A stretch of 19,953 nucleotides of DNA from Acidaminococcus sp050873445. GTDB taxonomy: Bacteria > Bacillota > Negativicutes > Acidaminococcales > Acidaminococcaceae. The stretch spans positions 1-19,953 of the forward strand of contig NZ_JBNMIU010000046.1 of NCBI RefSeq assembly GCF_050873445.1, in the 5' to 3' direction. Each line of letters begins with the position of its first letter. The first letter of the stretch is position 1. This document shows, piece after piece, positions 1 through 7,036 of this stretch. Position numbers and translations under genes: made by a program. The notes under the pieces were generated by a model that saw only the letters and a program-made list of their open reading frames with translations, ran no database searches and was not told where the DNA came from.

Positions 1-1
1 A

Positions 2-82
2 TTACCAGATGTCCATTTTGAAGGTACCAGAATTGTTGAACTGTCTAAAACAGGGGGTTCTACTTTTAGAAACTGTCCTTGA
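2..82 (+). CDS. Possible C-terminal end of an unidentified protein (partial)
   Basis: An open frame enters from the left edge and stops with TGA at 80-82. It would give about 26 residues ending in a Gly/Ser/Thr-rich stretch (SKTGGSTFRNCP). Its only support is an uninterrupted frame with plausible protein-like composition, converging on hsdS with a 13-bp gap. No family is recognised, and such a short open frame can occur by chance. It could be the tail of a real gene or a mobile element outside the window. Confidence 0.22.
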   Translation, partial: LPDVHFEGTRIVELSKTGGSTFRNCP

Positions 83-95
83 CAAGGGGTACGGT

Positions 96-863
96 TTATT
101 CCGGGTTTTGCGAACCTTTCTCTCCACTATCCACTATCCACTCTTTCTCCCTGTCCGTACGCCCTGTCAGCCATCCCGTAAACGCCTCGTGCAAAATGGC
201 GGACCGACGGGCTTCCTGGGCGCTTAGCACCTGCTGGAGCTTTTCTCGGGCAGCATCCAGTTTGGCGAACAGGCTCTCGATGCGAGCCACGATCCGCTGC
301 TGCTCCGGAAGAGGAGGAAGGGGAAATAAAAGATTACCAATTGTGTCGGGTTTTAATTCTTTCTGATTGGTAGAACCACTCCCTTGTTGTTCCAAGTAAT
401 TTTTTAGTGAAAGTAAATAGTAATTCATATAAAACGGATTTAAATGGTGTTTTGCTCTCACAATCGTAACATGTGTATCTGGAACTACTTTAAGCTGAGT
501 ATTATTATCAGCTTCTTTATAAAGCCCTACCCTTCCTAACGTTCCTGTACCTGTAGAATTGATTACTGTATCTAAATCAATCAGGTATTCTTCGGGAGCA
601 TATTTAGAAATATTATCGGGATTTAAGTATTGAGCCTTATCCAAATTAATGGTGCCATCTTTTTGGTTACATTTTTGGGCAAAAACAAGGACTTCACTTT
701 TCTCTACATATTTGGGAGTCCGTCCACGTTTAATACGTGTTGTAATTTCCTTTACTCTCGTCCACACCCATCCCTTTGGCAGCTCGTACGGCTGCTGCTC
801 TTTGGGTACCAGGGCCTGGGCCAGTTTTTCTTCCGGGGTGAGAGACTGTTTCTTTTTGGCCAT
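96..863 (-). CDS. hsdS: Half-length type I restriction specificity subunit HsdS
   Basis: This is the DNA-recognition subunit of a type I restriction-modification complex; it positions HsdM and HsdR on their target sequence. The 255 residues show the usual N-terminal lead-in (LVPKEQQPYELPKGWVW, about 19-34), one target-recognition domain (about 28-183), then the conserved helix region with LPPLPEQQRIVARIESLFAK (182-201) and a coiled coil to about 232. Full-length family members have two recognition domains and roughly 400 or more residues, so the second half is missing. The last residues (about 237-255) are encoded by a 7-bp tandem repeat and look like acquired intergenic sequence. The start is supported by a GGGGAGG ribosome site; the gene overlaps the hsdM stop by 1 bp (TGATG). 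Its middle part is much more AT-rich than hsdM and hsdR. It may act as a dimer of half-subunits or be a degraded remnant. Confidence 0.88.
   Translation of the reverse strand: MAKKKQSLTPEEKLAQALVPKEQQPYELPKGWVWTRVKEITTRIKRGRTPKYVEKSEVLVFAQKCNQKDGTINLDKAQYLNPDNISKYAPEEYLIDLDTVINSTGTGTLGRVGLYKEADNNTQLKVVPDTHVTIVRAKHHLNPFYMNYYLLSLKNYLEQQGSGSTNQKELKPDTIGNLLFPLPPLPEQQRIVARIESLFAKLDAAREKLQQVLSAQEARRSAILHEAFTGWLTGRTDREKEWIVDSGEKGSQNPE
124..142. repeat. 7-bp tandem repeat (CCACTAT) in the hsdS 3' end
   Basis: CCACTAT occurs at 124-130 and 131-137 and is followed by the partial unit CCACT. It lies inside the C-terminal tail of hsdS. The unit length is not a multiple of three, so gain or loss of a unit would change the reading frame of the tail. 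Confidence 0.75.
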
Positions 864-2281
864 CAGGCATCCTCCCCTTTCTGGCAGGCTTCCAGCTCGC
901 AGATCACCTGCTGGAGCAGGCTGGTGGCTTCCTCCAGATTCTGGGCGGCTTCTTTAGCACTTGCGATGGGATCGGGCAGGTCCTGGTAATCCAGCACGCT
1001 GTCATCCTTGATGAGACCCAGATCCAGGCTGTTCCCCTTCTGGGCGATCTCTTCCCGGGTGAAGCACTGCCACCGGTTATCTTTTACGGCAGAACGGTCG
1101 GGGGCCTCATAGGCGGCTTCGAAGCCGGTGAAGTTCTCTTTGGCCAGGGGATGGGTCTTGCCGAAGGAGGGCATGTTGGTGCGCAGGTCGTAGTACCAGA
1201 CCTCTCTGGTATTCTCCTTGTCGCTCTGGCCCCGGGTGAAGAACAGTACATTGGTCTTCACGCCCTGGGCGTAGAAGATACCGGTGGGCAGGCGCAGGAT
1301 GGTATGGAGGTTGCACTTGTCCATCAAATCCACCCGGATCTTTTCCCCGTCGCCGTCGGCAAACAGCACGTTGTCGGGCAGAACCACGGCCGCCCGGCCG
1401 CCCCGTTTCAGACTGCGGTAAATATGCTGCAGGAAGTTCAGCTGTTTGTTGCTGGTGGGGAAAGTCAGGTCTTCACGGGTGGCCCGTTCTCCGCCTTTTT
1501 TCGTGCCGAAGGGAGGGTTCGTCAGCACCAGGTCGTAGTCCCTGAAGCTTTCCCCCAGACTGGAGAGGGTATCGCCCAGCGTGATGGTACCGTTCATGTC
1601 GTGAAGCATGGCGTTCATCAGGGCCAGCCGGTGGGTGTCGTGGACCAGCTCGCAGCCGGTGAAGGCATCCCCCGCTTCAAAATCGGCCGTATCCTGATCC
1701 AGGCTGAAGAAATCGTCCGTATGCTGCCGCACGTACTCATGGGCCGCAATCATAAACCCGAAAGTGCCGCAGGCAGGGTCGTTACACCTTTCCCCAGGCT
1801 GGGGCTTCATGAGCCGCACCATGACGTCGATAAGTACCCGGGGTGTAAAATACTGACCGGCGCCGGATTTCTTTTCGCTGGCGTTCTTTTCCAGCAGGCC
1901 TTCGTACAGATTCCCCAGACCTTCTTCCCTGGCGGAGAACCAGTCCAATTCGTCGATGGTCTGGACGATCTTTTCCAGGTTTTTGGGTTCGTCGATCTTG
2001 GTCTGGGCCCCTTCGTAGATTTCCCGGATACGGCCGGTGCCGTTCTTTCCCAGTTCGGTGAGCAGCTGCTGGTAGTATTCTTTCAATTCCAGGCCGCTTT
2101 TCCGGGCTAGTTCGTCCCAGCGGTAGGCTTCAGGAATATGGGCTTCGGCACCTGTTTCCTTGGCCATCTTCAGAAACAGGATATAGGTCAGCTCAGTTAC
2201 GTATTCGTGATAGGTGATGCCATCATCCCGCAGTACATTGCAGAGATTCCACAGCTTTTGTACGATTTCCTGGGTATTCAC
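863..2281 (-). CDS. hsdM: Type I restriction-modification N6-adenine methyltransferase HsdM
   Basis: This is the modification subunit: it transfers a methyl group from S-adenosylmethionine to adenine N6 and forms the core of the complex with HsdS. The 472-residue product has an HsdM N-terminal helical domain (about 1-130), the QYFTPR segment (143-148), SAM-binding motif I (NDPACGTFGFM, 167-177), catalytic motif IV NPPF (255-258) and the typical downstream stretches LPDNVLF (301-307) and LPTGIFYAQGVKTNVLFF (331-348). Motif I has Phe174 where the common form DPACGTGGF has Gly. The length is normal for the family. The start ATG overlaps the hsdR stop by 4 bp (ATGA) and has a GGAGGG ribosome site, so translation is probably coupled to hsdR. 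Function is clear from the motifs; the target sequence cannot be read from the sequence. Confidence 0.96.
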   Translation of the reverse strand: MNTQEIVQKLWNLCNVLRDDGITYHEYVTELTYILFLKMAKETGAEAHIPEAYRWDELARKSGLELKEYYQQLLTELGKNGTGRIREIYEGAQTKIDEPKNLEKIVQTIDELDWFSAREEGLGNLYEGLLEKNASEKKSGAGQYFTPRVLIDVMVRLMKPQPGERCNDPACGTFGFMIAAHEYVRQHTDDFFSLDQDTADFEAGDAFTGCELVHDTHRLALMNAMLHDMNGTITLGDTLSSLGESFRDYDLVLTNPPFGTKKGGERATREDLTFPTSNKQLNFLQHIYRSLKRGGRAAVVLPDNVLFADGDGEKIRVDLMDKCNLHTILRLPTGIFYAQGVKTNVLFFTRGQSDKENTREVWYYDLRTNMPSFGKTHPLAKENFTGFEAAYEAPDRSAVKDNRWQCFTREEIAQKGNSLDLGLIKDDSVLDYQDLPDPIASAKEAAQNLEEATSLLQQVICELEACQKGEDA

Positions 2282-5200
2282 GCCAGATTCCCTCCATTGG
2301 TATCGTCATATAAATAATCATTCAGTTCGTCCAGGATGGCCTCCAGCTGGTTGCCAAAGGCTTTGTTGATCTGGTTGAAGCCGCCGACTTTTTTAAACCG
2401 ACTGTCTTCGTCCAGGCTTTCCCGATTAAAGATTTCTTCGTTCTGCAGTACGTCTTCGAACCGCTTCAGCCAGTTTTCTTCCGTCCTGGTAAAGGTATGG
2501 TTCCTCCGCAGCTTTGTCATGGCCCGGCGAACCCGTTCCCCGTGGCTTATCAGGGGCGAACCCAGGGCGGCTTGCCGGATCAGGCTGATGATGTCGGCGG
2601 CCATGTCCTGGCTGGTGACTTCTTTCAGGGCCGTATTCAGCTTCTTTTCCGTGAATCCTTCCAAATCCAGTTCAGCCACCAGTTTCTTCAGATCGCTACG
2701 CTTCAAATCCCGGGGTTTGGTACACAGGATGTGCAGGGCTGCAATCTGGTTCTCGTTGCTGCGGATGAAATCGGTGAACTCATCCAGATAATCCTGGGGC
2801 CGTTTGGTGGTATTGCCTTTACCATAGCCCCGGGTGATTTCCACGATCTTATCCTGGTCATCAGCGATATACAGGGGCTTAGGGTCGACGATGTCATAGC
2901 TGTGGCTGTCCAGTCTGGTCAGCGCCTTTTCCTTGCTCAAAAGGGCCTGTTTGACCTGTTCCATGGGCAGCTGCCGCAGCTGATGCACATAGCCCTTTAC
3001 ATCCTTCGTACCCAGGGACAGCAGCAGATTCTTCTGGGCATCGGGCTGCAGCCGGGGCCATTTGCGCTGGAGTTTTACCACAATCTGGTCTATCTGCTCC
3101 TTGATACCGGTTTCGCCTGTGACGGTCTTCAGCCCGGTGAACAGGTCTTTGAACGTGGTGGTGACGCTGGTGGCCACGGGCTTCATGTCAGTCACTTTGG
3201 CCATTCGGGCGAATTCGCCCACGGCATCGTAGATGTCGAACTTGGCCTTGTGGATGGGGTCGCAGCGGCGGGTGGCCCGGCCCAGCATCTGTTCGAACAG
3301 GATGCGGGATTTCACCCGGCGCAGGAACACCAGGCTGGTGATGGACGGTACGACCACGCCGGTGGTCAGAAGGTCTACGGTAACCACCACGGACGGGTAA
3401 TCCTCGTTCTTGAACCGCTTGATGGCATCGCTGATCTTCTTCCGGTCTCCCCCATAGGAAGCCCCGGTGATCTTTACAATGGCATCGGCAGGCACGCCCA
3501 TCTGGCTGTAGATTTCCTTCAGCAGCTGTACCACCAGGTCGGCATGGCGGTCCGTGGCCGCGAAGATCAGGGTCTTGCCGCTGAGCTGGGGACTGGCAGG
3601 GTCGATCCGGCCGGCGATTTCGGTCAGTACGGCCCGGTTGAAGCCCTCGGTGATGACATTTCTGTTGAAATCTTCCACGTCGAAATCCACGTCATCGGTC
3701 AGAGTGGTGGTATCCACACTGCCCGGATTGTCGGGCTGCAGCATTTTTACCTGGCGCCCCTTCTTCAGATGGATGCCATTTCTGGTCAGTTCCGTTTCAA
3801 TCTGGATGGGAGCGTCGTGGTCGATGAGATAGCCGTCGAGCACGGCTTCCCGGTAGGTATACTGGTAGACGGGCTTGCCGAAGATTTCCGTGGTCTGCAG
3901 GGCCGGGGTGGCCGTCAGGCCGATTTTCACGCCGTCGAAGTAATCCAGCACCCGGCGGTACTGACTTTGATAGGCGGCCTCGTCCCGATATACCAACTCG
4001 TTCTGGCTCATTTCCTTATCCAGCAGGTAGCCCCGATGGGCTTCGTCCACAATCACCAGGTCGAAGGCAGAAACGGAAGGCACGGCTTCATCAGTGCGGC
4101 CGAACAGCCGGCGGATCATGCTCTGGACCGTGGCAATCTGCACTTTGGTCTCCGGAGCCAGGGTGGTGTCGGTGAGCCTGTTCACGTTATAGATCTGGTT
4201 CAGGGTCTTCAAGTCCTCCAGTTTCACTTCCGTGAATTTGTCATAGGCCTGCTCGCCCAGGGTATTCCGATCCACCAAGTACAGGATCCGGCGGAAACGG
4301 CCGCTTTTCAGGAACCGGTAAATCAGAGCTAGGATGACCCGGGTCTTGCCCGTACCGGTGGCCATGGCCAGCAGGATCCGTTTCTTCCCCTGCTGTACGG
4401 CCTGTTCCGCTTTTTTCACAGCGGTGATCTGATAGGGATACAGGTGGAGACCATTGGGATCTTTCAGCAGATCATCACCCAGGGCTTCCAGGGCCCGGTT
4501 TTCTTTGGGGATATCCTGTTCCAGCAGGGTGCGGAGACCGACGGGGCTCATCCAGCCCAGCAGGGCTTTGGGCGCATTGTCCGGGTGGCGCACATCGCGG
4601 AACCAGATACCGCTTTCAATTTCGCACTGGCGCAGATAAGGGCGGCCGTTGGTGGCAAACAGGAAAGGCACCTGGTAGTCGCCCCATTTGCCCAGGAGAT
4701 AGGGCTGGTCCTGGGGACGGATATGAGTGGCGTATTCCCGGCACTGGTCGTCCAGCACGCTGCTGACATTCTTGAACCGTTTCTTCGCTTCGATGATGCC
4801 CACCAGCTGCTTGCCGATGAACAGGGCGTAATCAGCCCGATGGGCCTTGCGGGCGCTGGTTTCGGTGGGGTCCGTGGCTTCCGTGGGCCATTCAGCGATG
4901 GCTCGATACGTATTGCGGGCGGGACGGGTGCCTTTGGCATAGGTCAAGGTCTGGGAATTCACCTCCCATCCCACCTGGCGCAGCTGGGCGTCAATGAGAT
5001 AGCGGGTTTCCGCTTCACTGATATCCCGATGGTACGCCACGTTGGCATTTTGGGCGATTCGCTGCTTTTTGGGCACCTTGGGGGCTTTCTGGGCCGTCTG
5101 GGCGGCGGCCCGGGCCAGGGATTTTTCTTTTTGAGTCAGGGAGGGTTTGGCGGGTGCAGGTGCTGAGGCTGGTGCTGCGGCCTGAGAGACAGGGGCGGGT

Positions 5201-5616
5201 GCAGGTGCTTTTTCGGGCAACACAAAAGACCTATGGGTATAACGGTAATCCCCATAGGTCGCCATGAACCATTCACAGATACCATAGGCCACCTGCAGAC
5301 ACAGGCTGGCATCCCGCTCAGAGGCATAGTTGTCGTGCACGGCCTTGTTCCCTATCCGGCGCAGCACTGTCAGGCTGTCGGCCACCGTACGGGGCAGATA
5401 GTCCTCGGTCTCCAGGTAGCGGATGCGCTGGACCTGGGAGTGATCTGTGGGGTCGGGTTCCTTGTCGTATTGGAACATGAGCTCCACCACTTTTTCTCCC
5501 AGAAACCGCAGCTTGAACAGGCAAGCATTGGGATCGGTATAAAGATATTGCTCTCCTTTTGCGCCCAGTTCGGCCAGCAAAGGAAATTTGTCACATAAAA
5601 AAGAAAAGTTGCTCAT
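2278..5616 (-). CDS. hsdR: Type I restriction endonuclease/translocase HsdR
   Basis: This is the motor and cutting subunit, which pulls DNA using ATP and cleaves away from the recognition site when it is unmethylated. The 1112-residue protein has an N-terminal helical region (about 1-130), an Ala/Pro-rich linker (about 137-158), a PD-(D/E)xK nuclease core with Asp262 and EAK (276-278), and a superfamily 2 helicase. The helicase shows Walker A ATGTGKT (419-425), DEAH (524-527), LTATPAL, and a motif V/VI stretch ending in QMLGRATRR. The C-terminal part resembles the EcoEI_R_C-type domain that contacts HsdM. The ATG is preceded by a GAGGAG site and an extended -10 promoter, making this the first gene of the operon. 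No frame break is visible, so the enzyme should be active if HsdS works. Confidence 0.97.
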   Translation of the reverse strand: MSNFSFLCDKFPLLAELGAKGEQYLYTDPNACLFKLRFLGEKVVELMFQYDKEPDPTDHSQVQRIRYLETEDYLPRTVADSLTVLRRIGNKAVHDNYASERDASLCLQVAYGICEWFMATYGDYRYTHRSFVLPEKAPAPAPVSQAAAPASAPAPAKPSLTQKEKSLARAAAQTAQKAPKVPKKQRIAQNANVAYHRDISEAETRYLIDAQLRQVGWEVNSQTLTYAKGTRPARNTYRAIAEWPTEATDPTETSARKAHRADYALFIGKQLVGIIEAKKRFKNVSSVLDDQCREYATHIRPQDQPYLLGKWGDYQVPFLFATNGRPYLRQCEIESGIWFRDVRHPDNAPKALLGWMSPVGLRTLLEQDIPKENRALEALGDDLLKDPNGLHLYPYQITAVKKAEQAVQQGKKRILLAMATGTGKTRVILALIYRFLKSGRFRRILYLVDRNTLGEQAYDKFTEVKLEDLKTLNQIYNVNRLTDTTLAPETKVQIATVQSMIRRLFGRTDEAVPSVSAFDLVIVDEAHRGYLLDKEMSQNELVYRDEAAYQSQYRRVLDYFDGVKIGLTATPALQTTEIFGKPVYQYTYREAVLDGYLIDHDAPIQIETELTRNGIHLKKGRQVKMLQPDNPGSVDTTTLTDDVDFDVEDFNRNVITEGFNRAVLTEIAGRIDPASPQLSGKTLIFAATDRHADLVVQLLKEIYSQMGVPADAIVKITGASYGGDRKKISDAIKRFKNEDYPSVVVTVDLLTTGVVVPSITSLVFLRRVKSRILFEQMLGRATRRCDPIHKAKFDIYDAVGEFARMAKVTDMKPVATSVTTTFKDLFTGLKTVTGETGIKEQIDQIVVKLQRKWPRLQPDAQKNLLLSLGTKDVKGYVHQLRQLPMEQVKQALLSKEKALTRLDSHSYDIVDPKPLYIADDQDKIVEITRGYGKGNTTKRPQDYLDEFTDFIRSNENQIAALHILCTKPRDLKRSDLKKLVAELDLEGFTEKKLNTALKEVTSQDMAADIISLIRQAALGSPLISHGERVRRAMTKLRRNHTFTRTEENWLKRFEDVLQNEEIFNRESLDEDSRFKKVGGFNQINKAFGNQLEAILDELNDYLYDDTNGGNLA

Positions 5617-5655
5617 GCCAGTGTCTCTCCTCTGTCAAAAGCTTATAGTATGAAT

Positions 5656-5664
5656 ATTATAGCA
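5656..5664 (-). promoter_or_regulatory. Extended -10 promoter for hsdRMS
   Basis: Read on the minus strand this is TGCTATAAT, a perfect -10 box with the extended TGn element, about 40 bp before the hsdR ATG. No good -35 box is seen at 16-18 bp, which is common for extended -10 promoters. A weaker TATAAG lies slightly downstream (5642-5647). Confidence 0.65.
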
Positions 5665-5698
5665 TATTTTGGAAAAAGGTGGAGAGACAGAGCTGGGG

Positions 5699-6349
5699 CT
5701 ATTCATCTTCATCATCGTCAGAACGAATTTCGGCTTCGTACATGCCTACCTTTTTTAAAACCTCTATCACATCATAGACAGAACGTCCTTCTGCGTCTTC
5801 ATAACGCTCTGCCACCCCTGGATTCCTATCATTAAAGAAGTCATCAGCAAACTCCAATTCCTTTTTCTCAGGGATACCTGCCAGGACGAAGATATTCTTA
5901 AAATTGCATGTATCATTATGATTGTACAGAATCATTTCGTTGTATTTGTATTTTCCAATTTCAGAATCCTTGGTGCCAAAGCCAAAAGCGGCCAGCCCGT
6001 CATTGATTAAGAGTTCATTGAACACTTTCAACAGTCCAAGACAGGTTTCAACACTAATGTGATCCAAATAATAAACTTTGCGATGTGTTGATTTTATTAT
6101 AGCTGGTTCTGTTTCAGTTGCAGGCTTGACAATCTTCTCTTCATCAAGAGTCGCAGGAACTTCCATAAAAAAGAATAAATCAGCATCTTGATTGACTGCC
6201 AGGTAATTCTCCAGCACGCTTTGAATGTGTTCTGCACTGACCTGCGCATCGATTCTGCCATTATCTACGATAAAACCTTCCCACATCAAGTCCATAACAT
6301 CTTTTGGATGCAAAAAATGATTTCCCTTGACGAACGTGAAATTCCCCAT
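5699..6349 (-). CDS. Hypothetical acidic protein, 216 residues
   Basis: The family is not recognised. The product is soluble, with no signal peptide or membrane segment, and ends in a strongly acidic tail (RSDDDEDE). It contains a run of aromatic/acidic segments (DADLFFFMEVPATLDEEK) and a central helical stretch around LLKVFNELLINDGLAAFGFG. The frame is open for 41 codons further upstream, but this ATG has a strong GGGAGGT ribosome site 7 nt away and a promoter just above it, so the shorter form is preferred. The gene is visibly more AT-rich than the neighbouring hsdR and def genes, which suggests a different origin. It lies on the same strand as hsdR, 82 bp upstream of its start, so it may travel with the restriction locus, but a role in defence is only an inference from position. 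Confidence 0.8.
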   Translation of the reverse strand: MGNFTFVKGNHFLHPKDVMDLMWEGFIVDNGRIDAQVSAEHIQSVLENYLAVNQDADLFFFMEVPATLDEEKIVKPATETEPAIIKSTHRKVYYLDHISVETCLGLLKVFNELLINDGLAAFGFGTKDSEIGKYKYNEMILYNHNDTCNFKNIFVLAGIPEKKELEFADDFFNDRNPGVAERYEDAEGRSVYDVIEVLKKVGMYEAEIRSDDDEDE

Positions 6350-6356
6350 ATAGGAT

Positions 6357-6363
6357 ACCTCCC
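6357..6363 (-). promoter_or_regulatory. Ribosome binding site that sets the start at 6349
   Basis: On the minus strand this reads GGGAGGT, 7 nt before the ATG at 6349. Upstream in-frame starts lack such a site and would precede the -10 box at 6402-6410. Confidence 0.75.
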
Positions 6364-6401
6364 ATTGATTGAAATCGCCAGTCTCTATTTTAGCTGATTT
6401 C

Positions 6402-6410
6402 ATTATAACA
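6402..6410 (-). promoter_or_regulatory. Extended -10 promoter for the acidic hypothetical gene
   Basis: The minus strand reads TGTTATAAT, an extended -10 element about 55 bp upstream of the ATG at 6349. There is no clear -35 box at standard spacing. Confidence 0.6.
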
Positions 6411-6531
6411 AAACAGGTGGGTAAAAATACGGATAGATTAAAAATCCGGGACCGGTGCGGGCTGCTCACCAATCAGCCCCTACTTTGGTCGCACAGGAAT
6501 GCAGGTTCGTGCAGAAGATCGTGATGGAATA

Positions 6532-6540
6532 TGGTACAAT
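6532..6540 (+). promoter_or_regulatory. Probable extended -10 promoter for def
   Basis: TGGTACAAT is an extended -10 element with one mismatch to TATAAT, 36 bp before the def ATG. The -35 region is weak. Confidence 0.5.
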
Positions 6541-6562
6541 GGTAGAAAATCGTATTGGGTTC

Positions 6563-6568
6563 GGAGGT
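6563..6568 (+). promoter_or_regulatory. Ribosome binding site of def
   Basis: GGAGGT lies 7 nt before the ATG at 6576 and decides this start over an in-frame TTG at 6555, which has no such site. Confidence 0.75.
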
Positions 6569-6575
6569 CTTTTCT

Positions 6576-6986
6576 ATGATTCGAGAAATTATGCGTGATC
6601 CGTTCTTTCTGCAGCAGAAATCTTTGCCCGCTTCTCCCCTGGACAAACCAGTGGCCATCGACCTGCTGGATACCCTGAAGGCCCATCGGGCGGAATGTGT
6701 GGGTATGGCGGCCAACATGATCGGGGTGGCCAAATGCGTCATCGTGGTGAACCTGGGGCTTATGGATATGGTGCTGTTCAATCCGAAGATCGTCAAACAG
6801 AAAGGCGCTTATGAAACCAGCGAAGGGTGCCTGTCCCTGCCCGGGGAGCGGAAAACGGTGCGGTACAGAGAAATCGAAGTGGAATTCCAGGACATGGAAT
6901 TCCAGAAACAGACGCTGAAATTCACCGGCTTCCCGGCCCAGATTATCCAGCACGAGGTGGATCATCTGGCGGGAAGGCTGATTTAA
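6576..6986 (+). CDS. def: Peptide deformylase, short Firmicute type
   Basis: This is a metallohydrolase that removes the formyl group from the N-terminal methionine of new proteins at the ribosome. The 136-residue product carries the three family motifs: VGMAANMIG (42-50), EGCLS with metal ligand Cys85 (83-87) and HEVDH with His126, Glu127 and His130. The catalytic glutamate and all three metal ligands are present. Motif 1 has Met48 where the classical motif GxGxAAxQ has Gln. To my knowledge a short clostridial/lactobacillar subfamily shows the same AANMIG form, so this is probably a family trait rather than damage. At 136 residues it is shorter than the E. coli enzyme (about 168). It has its own promoter and is followed after 50 bp by the membrane spermidine-synthase-like gene. 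It may be a second deformylase beside a classical one elsewhere in the genome. Confidence 0.92.
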   Translation: MIREIMRDPFFLQQKSLPASPLDKPVAIDLLDTLKAHRAECVGMAANMIGVAKCVIVVNLGLMDMVLFNPKIVKQKGAYETSEGCLSLPGERKTVRYREIEVEFQDMEFQKQTLKFTGFPAQIIQHEVDHLAGRLI

Positions 6987-6995
6987 AGAAATGGA

Positions 6996-7018
6996 GCTGT
7001 GAAGGCATCATTCACAGC
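6996..7018 (+). other. Hairpin between def and the downstream gene
   Basis: GCTGTGAA and TTCACAGC form a perfect 8-bp stem around a 7-nt loop, ending 5 nt before the AGGAGGG ribosome site of the next gene. There is no T-run after it, so it is not a classical terminator. It may stabilise the def message or tune translation of the next gene. Confidence 0.5.
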
Positions 7019-7023
7019 AATGT

Positions 7024-7030
7024 AGGAGGG
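7024..7030 (+). promoter_or_regulatory. Ribosome binding site that sets the start at 7037
   Basis: AGGAGGG lies 6 nt before ATG 7037. The open frame extends back into def in another frame, but this site marks the true start. Confidence 0.75.
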
Positions 7031-7036
7031 CTTGCG

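Noticed and set aside
96..863. Invertible hsdS phase-variation locus
   Set aside because: No second hsdS fragment, inverted repeat pair or recombinase gene is seen in the window; the left side is unknown.
1151..2110. A 319-codon open frame on the plus strand across hsdM
   Set aside because: It is antisense to a clear methyltransferase gene and has no ribosome site or known domain.
2497..4332. A 611-codon open frame on the plus strand across hsdR
   Set aside because: It lies fully antisense to hsdR, which has all its motifs, and its product shows no family feature. It reflects the GC-rich codon pattern of hsdR.
6459..6479. GGGCTG...CAGCCC inverted repeat upstream of def
   Set aside because: Only a 6-bp stem with a 9-nt loop and no T-run; not enough to call a terminator or operator.
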